Origin: Candidatus Peribacteria bacterium RIFCSPHIGHO2_01_FULL_51_35
GTDB lineage: Bacteria; Patescibacteriota; Gracilibacteria; Peribacterales; Peribacteraceae
Direction: 5' to 3'
NCBI GenBank assembly: GCA_001787535.1
Contig: MFXP01000016.1
Location: 29,006 to 93,005 of the forward strand
DNA length: 64,000 nucleotides
Shown: in pieces, positions 1 through 9,300 of the stretch
Position numbering within the stretch: position 1 is the stretch's first letter
Layout of the letters: each line of letters starts with the position of its first letter
Position numbers and translations under genes: made by a program
Notes under the pieces: model-generated
The model's input: the letters and a program-made list of their open reading frames with translations, nothing else
Databases searched by the model: none
What the model was told of the DNA's origin: nothing

Positions 1-2193
1 CAAATTGTGCGGCTCAATTTTTGTAAATGCGTGAATTACCGGCTCCTCAAAGCCAGATTGTTCCAAATAAAAATTCTTCTTAAGCTGAACATAGATAAAT
101 TTTGCTATTTCACGCTTGTGGTACAGCACGATATTGCGCAATTCATCGTCAGCACGGTCTGCGCCAAGCTTATTGACCGCTTGCGTGGCAAGTTTGTATA
201 AAAGGTCATTTACTTGGTCATAATCAACATCCGGGTAATTGATAAGTTCATTCACCAAAATATTTACCGGAATGTCTCGCACCATGCCTCCACCTTCGTT
301 TTGCAGAATATCAAACTCATTTGTTCGGAGCGTGGTTCGTAGAATTTCTTCTGAAACAGGTTGATAATTCAGGTTTGAGACATCCAGATCAAAATTATGA
401 AAGCCTGCGGCAACCTCATGACTTTGCTGAATGAGAATACGAGGAATAGGAATGATCTTTTGGATCACTTCCTGCACCACATCCTCATATTCCTTTTTGG
501 CAGCTTCAATGATCTCGCTTTTAAATAAGTTTTGCTGAGGAGCACGTTCAACCCGTTCAACAAGTTTTTCGAATACCACCTTCTTCACCTCAGCTGAATT
601 GAGGTCATTGATATTGGTAATTGAATCTCCAAGATTCGAAACAGTATCAAACAGTGCTTGCTTGGCTTGCACATTGATATTCGCCTCCTGTTTCTCATCT
701 GCATCCTGCAACGCATCTACTGCAGCCCGCTCCTCTCGCAAAACCTCATCATACGTTGAATTTGAGGTTATAATAGATTGTGCTTCAGGCAGGAAATCGG
801 GGTCTATTTCAATAATATTTTCCTTTCTAATAATGGAATTGGGGTTATTCGCTGCCTCCACTATGGATTGAAAACGGTCATGGGCAATAATAGTCAGAGT
901 ATCTGTTTTCTTCTCTCCGGTGCGTTTCCCAAATGGTAAGCGGAGGCCGCGCCCAAGCGTCTGCTCTGTAAGAATCTGCGAATTTGCTGCTCGTAGAGGG
1001 ATAATTGTATACAGATTTGTGACATCCCAACCCTCTTTCAGCATGTTTACATGGATGACAATCTCGATTGTATTCTCTGGCTTCTCTAGCTGCATAAGCT
1101 TCTGCACATTCTCTTCCTTTTCACTTCCTCGTTGATTGGAATGAATTTCCGTGACTTTCCCTTTGTATCTTCCATCAAAAAAACGATCTGATTCAATCAT
1201 GTCTTTGATTTCCTGCGCATGTGTGGTGTCTTTGGCGACGACAAGCACGAACGGCTTCACCAACTTATTCCCTGTATCCCGGGCGTAAATATCAAGAGCG
1301 ACTTTTGTGTCTTCATGAATACGAATTCCGTCTTCCAGTTTAATGAGATCCAGTTCTTTTGGATCATTCTTATATTGATCCGGATTAAAGTTACGGCGAG
1401 TTGCGACTGCAGGTTCCTTTAAGAAGCCATCGCGCAATCCGTGTGCAAGCGAGTATTCGTATACGACATTCTTGAACTTGGCTCCGCGATTATCAATCGG
1501 CGTCGCAGTGAGCTCCAAGCCTAATACTGCTTTTAGTTCATTGATGGCTTTCATACCCGCATCTGCGCGGTAGTGATGTGACTCGTCCATGAGAACAACT
1601 AAATCATCCAGTGAAGAGAGATAGCTGAAATATGACTCACCAAGATATTCGGACAGCCTTTTAATACGCGGCTCTTTGCCTCCGCGCATTTCGGAGCTGA
1701 TACGCTGAATGTTAAAGACGTTGATTTTCACCGATTCAGTAAAAAGAGTCGCCTGTCTTGCTTCCAAATAGTTATCGCTGGTGATGATACGAGGAGGATT
1801 CTGTGCAAATTCACTAATTCCATTAAAAACGTATTTTGGGTTATTGGGATCCGAAAAATCCTCCACAAGCTTATTGTAGATAGTTGTACCGGGGGCTAGT
1901 ACAAAGAAGTTCCGGATGCCTTTTTCTATGTACAGATAGGCAATAAATGCACCCATGAGGCGCGTTTTTCCAACACCTGTGGCGAGTGCAAAGGTAAGCG
2001 AAGGAAAATCACGCTCAAAATCCGAACAGGTTGGATACAGTGCATGCACCTTTTTAAGAGCCTCTATCAAATCAACCCCATTCTGTAGCTCAAGCTCATC
2101 TGCAAGCTTAGCGAGTGTTTCTAGGCTCGCTTTCTGAGGTGGGCGCAGGCTTAGACGATTGGTAATTGTTTGAGCAGTTTTATTCATTGTCAT
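1..2193 (-). CDS. Type III-like restriction subunit Res (DEAD/DEAH helicase), partial
   Basis: This is the N-terminal 731 codons of a large superfamily-2 helicase; the gene continues past the left edge, so the nuclease end is not visible. Translating the minus strand shows the Walker A motif ATGVGKT (about residue 70), a DEAD-like box DESH, the motif III sequence ELTATP, and a motif VI-like QTLGRGLRLPFG, as in Res subunits of Type III restriction systems. The start is ATG at 2193 or 2187 (in frame), which overlaps the end of the upstream methylase gene by 8-14 bp, so the two are co-transcribed and probably translationally coupled. Res would translocate or cleave DNA in complex with Mod. The C-terminal PD-(D/E)XK domain cannot be checked here. 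Base composition is AT-rich compared with genes to the right, which suggests acquisition by transfer. Confidence 0.85.
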   Translation of the reverse strand, partial: MTMNKTAQTITNRLSLRPPQKASLETLAKLADELELQNGVDLIEALKKVHALYPTCSDFERDFPSLTFALATGVGKTRLMGAFIAYLYIEKGIRNFFVLAPGTTIYNKLVEDFSDPNNPKYVFNGISEFAQNPPRIITSDNYLEARQATLFTESVKINVFNIQRISSEMRGGKEPRIKRLSEYLGESYFSYLSSLDDLVVLMDESHHYRADAGMKAINELKAVLGLELTATPIDNRGAKFKNVVYEYSLAHGLRDGFLKEPAVATRRNFNPDQYKNDPKELDLIKLEDGIRIHEDTKVALDIYARDTGNKLVKPFVLVVAKDTTHAQEIKDMIESDRFFDGRYKGKVTEIHSNQRGSEKEENVQKLMQLEKPENTIEIVIHVNMLKEGWDVTNLYTIIPLRAANSQILTEQTLGRGLRLPFGKRTGEKKTDTLTIIAHDRFQSIVEAANNPNSIIRKENIIEIDPDFLPEAQSIITSNSTYDEVLREERAAVDALQDADEKQEANINVQAKQALFDTVSNLGDSITNINDLNSAEVKKVVFEKLVERVERAPQQNLFKSEIIEAAKKEYEDVVQEVIQKIIPIPRILIQQSHEVAAGFHNFDLDVSNLNYQPVSEEILRTTLRTNEFDILQNEGGGMVRDIPVNILVNELINYPDVDYDQVNDLLYKLATQAVNKLGADRADDELRNIVLYHKREIAKFIYVQLKKNFYLEQSGFEEPVIHAFTKIEPHNL

Positions 2194-3952
2194 TGGAGGT
2201 AGCATCTTGGCTTTCGGCGATCTTTTCCGTGGACTCAATAATATTTAAGTCGTAGTTGTCCTGCCCATATTCACACTTCCCTAAAATCATTTGTGGAATC
2301 TTTTTTACAGTAATATTGGGGAAACGGTCATCACATTCCGGAGCAAATGATTTAGTACAAATCAGCAGACTTTCTTCGTTACCCATTTCTTCATGAATCT
2401 TGTCGAGTTGTTCAACTGTGACAAAGGCCGTGGTGACGAAAATATAATCTGTTTCCGTAGATTTACCCTGTTTCCAATATATTTCCTCATGTGGTGAAAA
2501 TCTGAATCCCTCATGTTTGCACATGGCAGCAGCAAGCATATTTGCATTGTAGTTTTCATCAATAATCCAATTATCAAACTTATCTTTCTTTAAAAGACTA
2601 GGAGCTAATTCACAGAACTTGAAGCCTCCTCCTCCATTCCACTGCAAGGCTTCTGTTATACCATAAGGATCCTTGGCTTCAATAACATTTTTCATTCGCG
2701 GAACTATGTGGGTAAAGCATTGGTCACCCAGCTCTATTACTATCCATCGGCGGTTCATCTTGTGTGCAACCGCTCCAGTCGTCCCAGATCCGCCAAATGA
2801 ATCTAGAACAATATCATTTTTATCACTTGAAATCATTTGAATTACCCTCCGTAACAATGTCTCCGGTTTTTTCCCAGCAGGAAAATCGACTCCGCCCTCT
2901 TTCTTTAGGTTATTTGTAGGTATATCAAGCCAAATATTTGAAACTGGTTGAGTGACATACTTTCCTCCATCAATTTCTTTAACTCCCTTTCCAAGGAAAT
3001 AAATTTGCCTTCCTTTATAAAGATAAAGATTATCCATACCATCTCGATTTAATGAAATTGGATGATCAATCTGCAAAGATCGCTGTATATGCTCGTGTAG
3101 CCACTTAGATGGTTTCTGCAATGTCTTTGTTTCAAAAACACGCTGACAATTTTCCAAAGCAAATTCCATTGCATGCTGACGGACTTCGCTTTTTGCATTC
3201 TCTGCCCCCAAAGCCTTTTTTGCAGCTGACCATTTTGCATTGGGAGTATCTCCACTGAAACCCATTTTTGTTAAGATGTGATCGTTTATACTTTCAAATT
3301 TCCAATTTTCCGCAGGCTCATCTGGATTAATAATAAAACGAGAAAAGTGTTGCAAATCGATTTCATAAACAGGGATGTATTGATTGATATAATCAAATTT
3401 ACTTTTATCTTTTGCAAAGAATAAAAGATATTGTGCTGTTTGAGTTGGACCCATGTTTACAGTCTTGAAGCTAGACGTTGTTGCACCCTCAACAATTATC
3501 GTTGTGATATAATTATTTCTACCAAATATTTCATCTAGCATTACTTTGCAATAAGCACATTCTGTATCATCTAAATTCACAACAATTGCACCAGATTTCG
3601 ACAACAATTTATGAAGGATGACTAAGCGTTCATACATCATCGACAACCAAATTGAATGCTCTAAATTATCATCGTAGTGCTCAAATGCACTCCCTGTATT
3701 AAATGGAGGATCAATGTAAATACATTTCACTTTTCCAGCGTAATCTTGCTCAAGTGCCTTCAAGGCCAAAAGATTGTCACCATGAATGAGCATGTTTTCT
3801 GAATTGGGATCTCCATAGGATTTTTTAGGATCTTCAATCAGAATTCTTGGTTCAAGCTTCAACTCCTCATCTTTACCAATCCATGTCAGTTCAAGGCGCT
3901 GTTTTGGGGTTCTGCTTTTGCCGGTGCTGGTTTGATTGCTTGTATCGGACAT
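2180..3952 (-). CDS. Type III-like site-specific DNA methyltransferase (Mod)
   Basis: An amino-methyltransferase of about 590 residues. The catalytic motif DPPFNTG lies near residue 85 and the SAM-binding motif FGGSGTTGAVAHKMNRR lies about 310 residues later, the motif order of beta-class N6-adenine/N4-cytosine methylases. The stretch between them should hold the target recognition domain. The open frame extends upstream to 4006, but ATG at 3952 (protein starting MSDTSNQTS) is preferred because the helicase gene upstream ends at 3960 and the extra 18 residues would be read inside it. The gene sits between the SNF2-type helicase (7 bp away) and Res (overlapping), so all three form one operon. 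It would methylate host DNA to protect it and give sequence specificity to Res. The recognition sequence cannot be inferred. Confidence 0.88.
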   Translation of the reverse strand: MSDTSNQTSTGKSRTPKQRLELTWIGKDEELKLEPRILIEDPKKSYGDPNSENMLIHGDNLLALKALEQDYAGKVKCIYIDPPFNTGSAFEHYDDNLEHSIWLSMMYERLVILHKLLSKSGAIVVNLDDTECAYCKVMLDEIFGRNNYITTIIVEGATTSSFKTVNMGPTQTAQYLLFFAKDKSKFDYINQYIPVYEIDLQHFSRFIINPDEPAENWKFESINDHILTKMGFSGDTPNAKWSAAKKALGAENAKSEVRQHAMEFALENCQRVFETKTLQKPSKWLHEHIQRSLQIDHPISLNRDGMDNLYLYKGRQIYFLGKGVKEIDGGKYVTQPVSNIWLDIPTNNLKKEGGVDFPAGKKPETLLRRVIQMISSDKNDIVLDSFGGSGTTGAVAHKMNRRWIVIELGDQCFTHIVPRMKNVIEAKDPYGITEALQWNGGGGFKFCELAPSLLKKDKFDNWIIDENYNANMLAAAMCKHEGFRFSPHEEIYWKQGKSTETDYIFVTTAFVTVEQLDKIHEEMGNEESLLICTKSFAPECDDRFPNITVKKIPQMILGKCEYGQDNYDLNIIESTEKIAESQDATSNDNE

Positions 3953-3959
3953 AGATTCA

Positions 3960-6902
3960 TTAGATGACGCGCCAGCGAATAGTAAAAAGTGGCTCCAGTG
4001 TAGCATTTTGCTTGAGTTGTGCCTCTACCCTTTCAATCAGGCCTTCTTTCTTCTCTTCTACTTCATCTTGGGATTCAAAGAGCTTTTTTCTCATATCATT
4101 CCTCTTCTTTTCCATATCCTTAATGGACTTCTGTACCTGTAACTTTTCATCAAGATTAAGAATCTTCTTTGAAGCTGTTTTTGCAGTCTTGATATCAATG
4201 TCGAGCTTCTTCAGATCAAGCTCAAGTGCCTTCTTTACATCTTCTGCCCACTTATCCAGCTTCTCCACCTCCACATCAAAGAAGTCGCTATTGCGCTCAG
4301 CGATTTGACCGGAAATAAGAGTAACTGTTTGATCTTCTGCCTTCCGTAGCCTTTCAAGATCCTCAGCAGACGGGCTTTCACATTTCTTCCCACTTCCCGA
4401 TAGTGAAAAGATTTTTTTAGACACTTCGGGGTCGAGCACCTCACCATCTTCATCAATAGCTATGGTTATAATATGGTCTTCACTTTCAAAAGCTTGGACC
4501 GTGTAACAGACAACACGGATAACACCGCTTTTCCCTATATACGGTTCTAATACGGATATTTTGACAGGGTTACCAGAGTATTCAAACGTCACCTCAGCTT
4601 CTGGCAATTCAGTGGCCTTAACACTCTCGAGAATCCGCTCCGCCAAAGGATGCCCGGGGCGATATATATGAGAGTCTTCGACGTTCTTCCCGATTTTATA
4701 CGGCCCCGGTGGAATGGACTCCCCTTTGAAAGGATTTTTGTTGAGAACAAAGGAGTATTCGTTGTCACTGTACTCCGCGTTATTTCCGAGGAAATATTTG
4801 GTTGTATCCCATAGCCAACGGTCATATTTATCCAGATACTGCTTACTCTCGTGAAGGTTAAACTTCAGCTTTTCATGCACTTCAGCATCAAAATTCTCAA
4901 GCAATTTTTGTTTCGCATCTCCCATGTTTTCCTGAATACTTTCGTCCATTTCTCGCTGGAGAGTGTCAAACGCAGTATTAATTTCCTCTTCTGATCGACA
5001 TGACTGATAAATGGAAGCAATACGTTTTTCAAAATCCACTCCGGATTCAATACTGCCCAGTACTTCATCACTTGCACCAAACACTCCTTTGAAGAGATTG
5101 AATTTTTGGTCGAGCAATTCATAAACACGCTGATCTGCGGCATTTTTCCTATTCACAAAGTTAATAACAACAACATCGTACTTTTGACCGTATCGGTGGC
5201 AGCGTCCGATTCTTTGCTCAATGCGCTGCGGGTTCCATGGGAGATCGTAGTTAATCACGAGTGAGCAAAATTGAAGATTGATGCCCTCGGCTCCAGCTTC
5301 TGTCGCAATCATGATCTCAGCCTCGTTCTTAAAATGATCAACTATCGCAGCGCGCATATCTGCGGTTTTTGATCCGGTAACCTTGTCCGTATCTTTATGA
5401 TTCCTCAGCCATTCGGCATAAATTTCTTTAGATTTAGGATCGTTGTTGGACCCATTAAAGAATACGACTTTATCTTCGTATCCGTTTTCTGACAAAAGAT
5501 CCAACAAATAATTTTGCGTGATTCTCGATTCTGTAAAAATGATCGCTTTCTTCTGTGCACCAAGTTCTTCTGTCATTTGGAACCCCTTCTTAAGACCTAT
5601 AAGCAGAGCGTCACCTTTTGAGTTTTTCCAAATTCTTTTAGCAATATCACGATACCTCTGTAGGTCTACTCTTTCCTTCTTCATCGCTACAATATCTTCT
5701 TCTGTAAATACTTTGATTTCATTTTCCTTATCTTCACCATCGTCTTCTTCCTCATCAATCCATTCGTCAGCAAGTTCTTCATATGTATCAAAATTCTCCT
5801 CAATATTCGGTATACCTAATTCTTTTTGCACATTCTTCTTTTTTGCATCCTCAATAAGTATTTTAATTTTTGTCGCTAGTCCATCTAGTGTGCTGGCAAT
5901 AGCAAACGAGGATGATGCTAGTAACTTACGCAGAATCAGAGACATAAGGTGTCTCTGGCTAGCTGGCAAAGCATAAAGTTTTGGACGTTGCAGATATTCT
6001 GTCATTTCGTTATACAATTCGATCTCTTCCTCGGATGGAATGTAATCCTGCGTTAAAGGTATGCGCTTGGTATATTTGATGTATTCAAGAACCTGACGGC
6101 GTAAGGTACGAATGCACACTGTTTTGAGACGATTTCTAAGGTCGACAAACATCTCCTGTTTGGGTTCGATAAGACCCAATTCGTTTTCATTGATGTCCTG
6201 CACTTGAGATACTTTTGCATAATTGGATTTAAAGCTCTTTAAATCACCAAAAACGTGATCGTCTATAATACTTACAAGTCCGTAGAGTTCTAAAAGTGAA
6301 TTTTGCAAGGGCGTGGCAGTAAGGAGAATTTTTGGAACACCGTCTAGTGACTCCTTGATTTCCTTAGCAATTTTATTGCTTGGCTTATAGACATTTCGTA
6401 GTCGATGAGCCTCGTCGATGACGACAAGATCCCACGGCGTTTGTTTTACATATGGAGACTTATTCCGAGCAAAATGATAGGAACAGATAACAACGGTATC
6501 CTCTTGATTAAGCGGATTCAGATTGCCTTCCTTAATAAGCTGATTGAAAGATTTTGCTTCTAGAATTGAAGAGGGAATGAAAAATTTTTCCTGTAACTCA
6601 GCATTCCACTGCTTTCGCAAGTTAGATGGCACAATAAGCAGAATCTTCCTCTTACGCTCTGCCCACTTTTGGGAAATCACCAATCCGGCCTCAATCGTTT
6701 TACCCAATCCCACTTCGTCAGCTAAAATCGCTCCTTTGGATAAAGGCGAACGGAACGCAAATAGAGCCGCCTCAATTTGATGCGGATTCAGATCTACTTG
6801 GGCGTTGGAGAGCGTCGCTGTTAATTTCTCAAGACTATCGGATGAACTCCTCTTTGTGAGCTCATAGGCGAAATACTTTGCGTGATAATCAGTGAGTTTC
6901 AT
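3960..6902 (-). CDS. SNF2/RapA-like helicase associated with Type III-like R-M
   Basis: A 980-residue Swi2/Snf2-family ATPase. Visible motifs are Walker A in ILADEVGLGKTIEAGL (about residue 60), DEAH in VVIDEAHRLRN (about 165), LLTATPLQNS (about 195), and the C-terminal RecA lobe with ATEAGAEGINLQFC and QRIEQRIGRCHRYGQ (about 560-620). A long C-terminal region is rich in charged coiled coil (last 130 residues). The length and RapA/DrmD-like layout fit SNF2 ATPases found in defence islands. It is the first gene of the operon with mod and res, 7 bp before mod. Classic Type III systems have only Mod and Res, so the SNF2 partner makes this a composite system; a role in remodelling or sensing invading DNA is inferred. 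No Shine-Dalgarno is seen before the ATG. Confidence 0.87.
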   Translation of the reverse strand: MKLTDYHAKYFAYELTKRSSSDSLEKLTATLSNAQVDLNPHQIEAALFAFRSPLSKGAILADEVGLGKTIEAGLVISQKWAERKRKILLIVPSNLRKQWNAELQEKFFIPSSILEAKSFNQLIKEGNLNPLNQEDTVVICSYHFARNKSPYVKQTPWDLVVIDEAHRLRNVYKPSNKIAKEIKESLDGVPKILLTATPLQNSLLELYGLVSIIDDHVFGDLKSFKSNYAKVSQVQDINENELGLIEPKQEMFVDLRNRLKTVCIRTLRRQVLEYIKYTKRIPLTQDYIPSEEEIELYNEMTEYLQRPKLYALPASQRHLMSLILRKLLASSSFAIASTLDGLATKIKILIEDAKKKNVQKELGIPNIEENFDTYEELADEWIDEEEDDGEDKENEIKVFTEEDIVAMKKERVDLQRYRDIAKRIWKNSKGDALLIGLKKGFQMTEELGAQKKAIIFTESRITQNYLLDLLSENGYEDKVVFFNGSNNDPKSKEIYAEWLRNHKDTDKVTGSKTADMRAAIVDHFKNEAEIMIATEAGAEGINLQFCSLVINYDLPWNPQRIEQRIGRCHRYGQKYDVVVINFVNRKNAADQRVYELLDQKFNLFKGVFGASDEVLGSIESGVDFEKRIASIYQSCRSEEEINTAFDTLQREMDESIQENMGDAKQKLLENFDAEVHEKLKFNLHESKQYLDKYDRWLWDTTKYFLGNNAEYSDNEYSFVLNKNPFKGESIPPGPYKIGKNVEDSHIYRPGHPLAERILESVKATELPEAEVTFEYSGNPVKISVLEPYIGKSGVIRVVCYTVQAFESEDHIITIAIDEDGEVLDPEVSKKIFSLSGSGKKCESPSAEDLERLRKAEDQTVTLISGQIAERNSDFFDVEVEKLDKWAEDVKKALELDLKKLDIDIKTAKTASKKILNLDEKLQVQKSIKDMEKKRNDMRKKLFESQDEVEEKKEGLIERVEAQLKQNATLEPLFTIRWRVI

Positions 6903-7050
6903 TTAAAACTAAAGTAAGATGCACAACAAGAGAATAACAGGCTTTACCCTTATCTCTAAGCCAAAATTGGTATCTAGGTGCTTTGGAGGCACAGCAGACC
7001 GATATCTGGACTCATTGTTTTTCTGTGCTCTGAAGGCAACGATTGAGTGT

Positions 7051-7503
7051 CTATTTAGAGAGCGAGATTGTGGGCTTTTTTGATTGAGCGAGCTTCATAT
7101 CTTGCCATCTGAATTGTTTCACTTTGCCTTTTGCATCTACCGAGAAAACGTAGAGCAAAAGTTTCTTTGCGACTTGCCACGGAATGCGACGTACAGCGAT
7201 TGATGCACTCGATGCAGGAAGACCCAAACCGTAATAGTAGCGTGCTTTACCAACATTCATGCGCGTGATGATCTGGCCGAGTGAATAGACAAATGCAGTC
7301 TCCCGTTGAGACTTTGCTGAAGCGGAAGAGGATTCACCCTTCGTTTCGATGAGAAAATAACGAGAGTATCGATTGTGACACACCTGCATATCCACGCCCT
7401 GTTCACGGGTCTCTTTTTCAATGCAATTACGGCCCCAGCCATTGCGGAAAAGCCACTGACGAATCGCACGTCGAACTTCGCGTTCGCTTAATACCTTTTG
7501 CAT
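7051..7503 (-). CDS. Small protein with PD-(D/E)XK nuclease-like motif
   Basis: A 150-residue basic protein of unassigned family. Residues 35-56 read GVDMQVCHNR...FLIETKG, which matches the D-x(n)-(E)xK core of PD-(D/E)XK nucleases (Asp about 37, Glu-Thr-Lys about 52-54), following a helical N-terminus with EVRRAIRQWLFRNGW, a pattern seen in restriction-like nuclease folds. The assignment to the fold is an inference from this motif alone. A TAGCAT box sits 6 nt before the ATG, so it probably has its own promoter and a leaderless message. It lies about 150 bp upstream of the defence operon, in the same direction, and may be an accessory to it or independent. Confidence 0.6.
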   Translation of the reverse strand: MQKVLSEREVRRAIRQWLFRNGWGRNCIEKETREQGVDMQVCHNRYSRYFLIETKGESSSASAKSQRETAFVYSLGQIITRMNVGKARYYYGLGLPASSASIAVRRIPWQVAKKLLLYVFSVDAKGKVKQFRWQDMKLAQSKKPTISLSK

Positions 7504-7605
7504 GTATTTATGCTATCACTCAGCGTTTAGCGCGACCATGGCGAATAGGATGTCCATCAATAGCTATCGGTTTATGGAGCCTGGCCTTTGGACAAATACA
7601 TGCTG

Positions 7606-7628
7606 AAAAGGCACCACGGTCGGGTGCC
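7606..7628 (-). terminator. Rho-independent terminator of tRNA-Gln
   Basis: Read on the minus strand, a GGCACC/GGTGCC stem with a 7-nt loop is followed by TTTT, six bases after the tRNA CCA end. It is positioned to end the tRNA-Gln transcript. Confidence 0.7.
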
Positions 7629-7633
7629 CATGT

Positions 7634-7708
7634 TGGCTGGGGAGAAGGGATTCGAACCCCTGAATGCCTGCTCCAGAGGCAGGTGCCTTACCACTTGGCT
7701 ACTCCCCA
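7634..7708 (-). tRNA. tRNA-Gln (CTG anticodon)
   Basis: A complete 75-nt cloverleaf on the minus strand. The acceptor stem TGGGGAG pairs with CTCCCCA, the T-arm contains GGTTCGAATCC, and the anticodon loop CTCTGGA gives anticodon CTG, reading CAG. The CCA end is encoded. The gene lies at the border between the AT-rich defence operon and the higher-GC region, which is a usual place for island insertion, though no att repeat was found. Confidence 0.95.
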
Positions 7709-7753
7709 ACAGAAGAACAATGAACTGAACGTAACGAGGATCATTATATTAGA

Positions 7754-7777
7754 CTTGCCCTGAGCTAGTCGAAGGGC
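7754..7777. repeat. Single copy of dispersed CCCTGAGC...CGAAGGGC repeat
   Basis: The sequence CTTGCCCTGAGCTAGTCGAA followed by GGGC matches a motif seen again at 10261-10282 and 41009-41030, and in altered form inside alaS and a methylase gene. Similar short repeats are dispersed in many bacterial genomes. The stretch from 7709 to 7941 otherwise holds only the small open frame described separately. Confidence 0.6.
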
Positions 7778-7855
7778 TCCCCAACGTGCGGGGGATTTTA
7801 ACAGCTCCAAAGCACCGCGTACATGCTGAAATCAAAGCCAAGAATCCAGTGTTTC

Positions 7856-7945
7856 CTATTGATACGTCAGCACCATCGCTCCTTCGTGTGTGATGCCTGC
7901 TCCCCTGCCCATGAAATTGATCGGCACGGCCTCCATGATGCTCAT
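7856..7945 (-). CDS. Possible 29-residue ORF coupled to the upstream membrane protein
   Basis: An open frame of 29 codons starts at ATG overlapping the stop of the preceding gene as ATGA, a layout typical of translational coupling. It begins MSIMEAVPINF and ends at TAG. No family is recognised and it could be a chance frame, but the overlap is of the sort that real operon partners show. Confidence 0.25.
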   Translation of the reverse strand: MSIMEAVPINFMGRGAGITHEGAMVLTYQ

Positions 7946-8328
7946 GCAAAGAAACCGGCAAACGTCATGTATCCACCCCAAGCAAGTATAACGACACCGC
8001 CCACTGTAAGCAGCTGCACGGAGATGAATTTATCGATCGCAGCCTTTGTCATATCCGGTGCAAGCAAACGAACGGTTCCTTTCAGGAGCCCTCCCCAACC
8101 AATGGCAGTCACCGCGATCTCCGGCAGAGTGCCCCAGCGATTGTGAGCAAGAACAATGACAAGCCCCGTGCAGAAGGCCAGGAGCGCGGCAAGGTAATAG
8201 GAGAGCGTGAATTCCCGCAATGTTCGCACCATCTTCTCATACCGCGGCCGGTAAAGCAGGAGCGAACAACCGATCACGAGGAAGACGGGACCGAAGAACC
8301 GCAGAAGAAAGAGTGTGGAAGAATCCAT
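7942..8328 (-). CDS. Four-helix integral membrane protein, unknown function
   Basis: A protein of about 128 residues starting MDSSTLFLLRFFGP. Four hydrophobic segments are visible (about residues 5-24, 42-62, 70-88 and 100-122), so it should sit in the inner membrane with very short loops. The open frame extends upstream to 8406, but the extra 26 residues are not hydrophobic or conserved-looking, so ATG at 8328 is chosen. Family is not recognised. It is divergent from the DoxX gene to its right. No functional residues can be named. Confidence 0.6.
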   Translation of the reverse strand: MDSSTLFLLRFFGPVFLVIGCSLLLYRPRYEKMVRTLREFTLSYYLAALLAFCTGLVIVLAHNRWGTLPEIAVTAIGWGGLLKGTVRLLAPDMTKAAIDKFISVQLLTVGGVVILAWGGYMTFAGFFA

Positions 8329-8498
8329 ACACGGCAGGGGGAGGAATAACGAGAATGCTACGCCGCAGCCGGGAATTCGTCCACATGCATGCCGCAACGA
8401 CAGCACTGCGAATCAATTTTTTGCTTTGCACAAGTTTTGCACGCGGACAGCTCTCTGCTACGCTCTGCTCACTCTCTCTTCTTCCTCTCCACTCTTTT

Positions 8499-8888
8499 AT
8501 GCAGACCACATGGAAACTTTCCAAGTACAAGGATGTTGCGCATCTTGTTCTGCGGTTGGCCGTCGCAGCCGCCTTTTTGTATCACGGAACCATGAAATTT
8601 GGATTTCTGCAGGGGTCTGCGCCGGAGGGCATGTCGGACACGCTTGTGATGATCTTTAAGTTTCTCGCAATCGCGGAGCCATTGGCAGGCATTGCCCTGC
8701 TCATAGGTTTGCTGACGCAAGTGGCGGCCGCAGGAGTCGCCCTGGTGATGGTGTGCGCCATCTACTTCAAGGCTTCCGGAGGATTTGATTTCGGCAAAGT
8801 CGAACTGGAGATCATTCTCCTTGCCGCAAGCGTGGCTCTTGTGATTGAAGGCGCAGGTGCGTATTCACTGGACGCGAAGATGCGATAA
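8499..8888 (+). CDS. DoxX family membrane protein
   Basis: A 129-residue four-helix membrane protein starting MQTTWKLSKYKDVAHLVLRLAVAAAFLYHGTMKF. The pattern LRLAVAAAFLYHGTMKFG in helix 1 and PLAGIALLIGLLTQVAAAGVALVM in the next helices are typical of the DoxX/SURF4 family, whose members are linked to redox or oxidative stress functions at the membrane. The longer open frame from 8220 is rejected because the first 90 residues overlap the divergent gene in antisense and look non-coding. The exact role is unknown. Confidence 0.8.
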   Translation: MQTTWKLSKYKDVAHLVLRLAVAAAFLYHGTMKFGFLQGSAPEGMSDTLVMIFKFLAIAEPLAGIALLIGLLTQVAAAGVALVMVCAIYFKASGGFDFGKVELEIILLAASVALVIEGAGAYSLDAKMR

Positions 8889-8944
8889 GTGAGTGGTTTC
8901 TTCGCAGGGTCTTTCTACACTATTCTTTTGAGGAATTTGATTGG

Positions 8945-9215
8945 TACTTTTTGTCGTGGAGGGGCGGCGCGCCACGGGGGGTGAAGGGGAAGACCCAGCT
9001 TCACGCCGCAGCGTGGACGACGAGTCGGCTCCGAAGCCTTGGAGGAGCCGACGAGGAGGCGCTGGGTCGGGTGGAGGAGACATTGGCGCGCCGGCGTTTT
9101 GGCTCCACCTTTGTCGCCGGACAAAGGTGGAAAAGAATTCCAATACAAAACCGCGGGTCGAAGACCCGCTCTCGTTCGTCCCGCAATAGCGGGACTCGCT
9201 CGGATATGCAGAATT
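8945..9215. repeat. Cluster of short GC-rich hairpins in a 410-bp intergenic region
   Basis: Between the DoxX gene and the DUF5667 gene (8889-9300) no convincing gene is seen. The stretch is much richer in GC than its flanks and holds at least four separate hairpins: GGCTCCGAAGCC near 9028-9050, CCACCTTTGTC paired with GACAAAGGTGG near 9101-9132, GCGGGTCGAAGACCCGC near 9152-9168, and GTCCCGCAATAGCGGGAC near 9176-9193. The open frames here on both strands are low-complexity shadows. It could be a nested set of mobile palindromes or a structured RNA. Confidence 0.6.
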
Positions 9216-9300
9216 GACAAATAGATCCAAAATTGTAAAATTATGTAAGAAAAAGCTCACCCAACAGTCATAGATACTGCTATTTTCTCCCCCTTTTACT

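Noticed and set aside
1..7708. Integrated island bounded by tRNA-Gln direct repeats
   Set aside because: No repeat of the tRNA 3' end was found within the window and no integrase gene is present; the left boundary is outside the window.
8220..8498. N-terminal extension of the DoxX frame
   Set aside because: It runs antisense to the divergent membrane protein gene and has no hydrophobic or conserved pattern; ATG 8499 begins the family-typical sequence.
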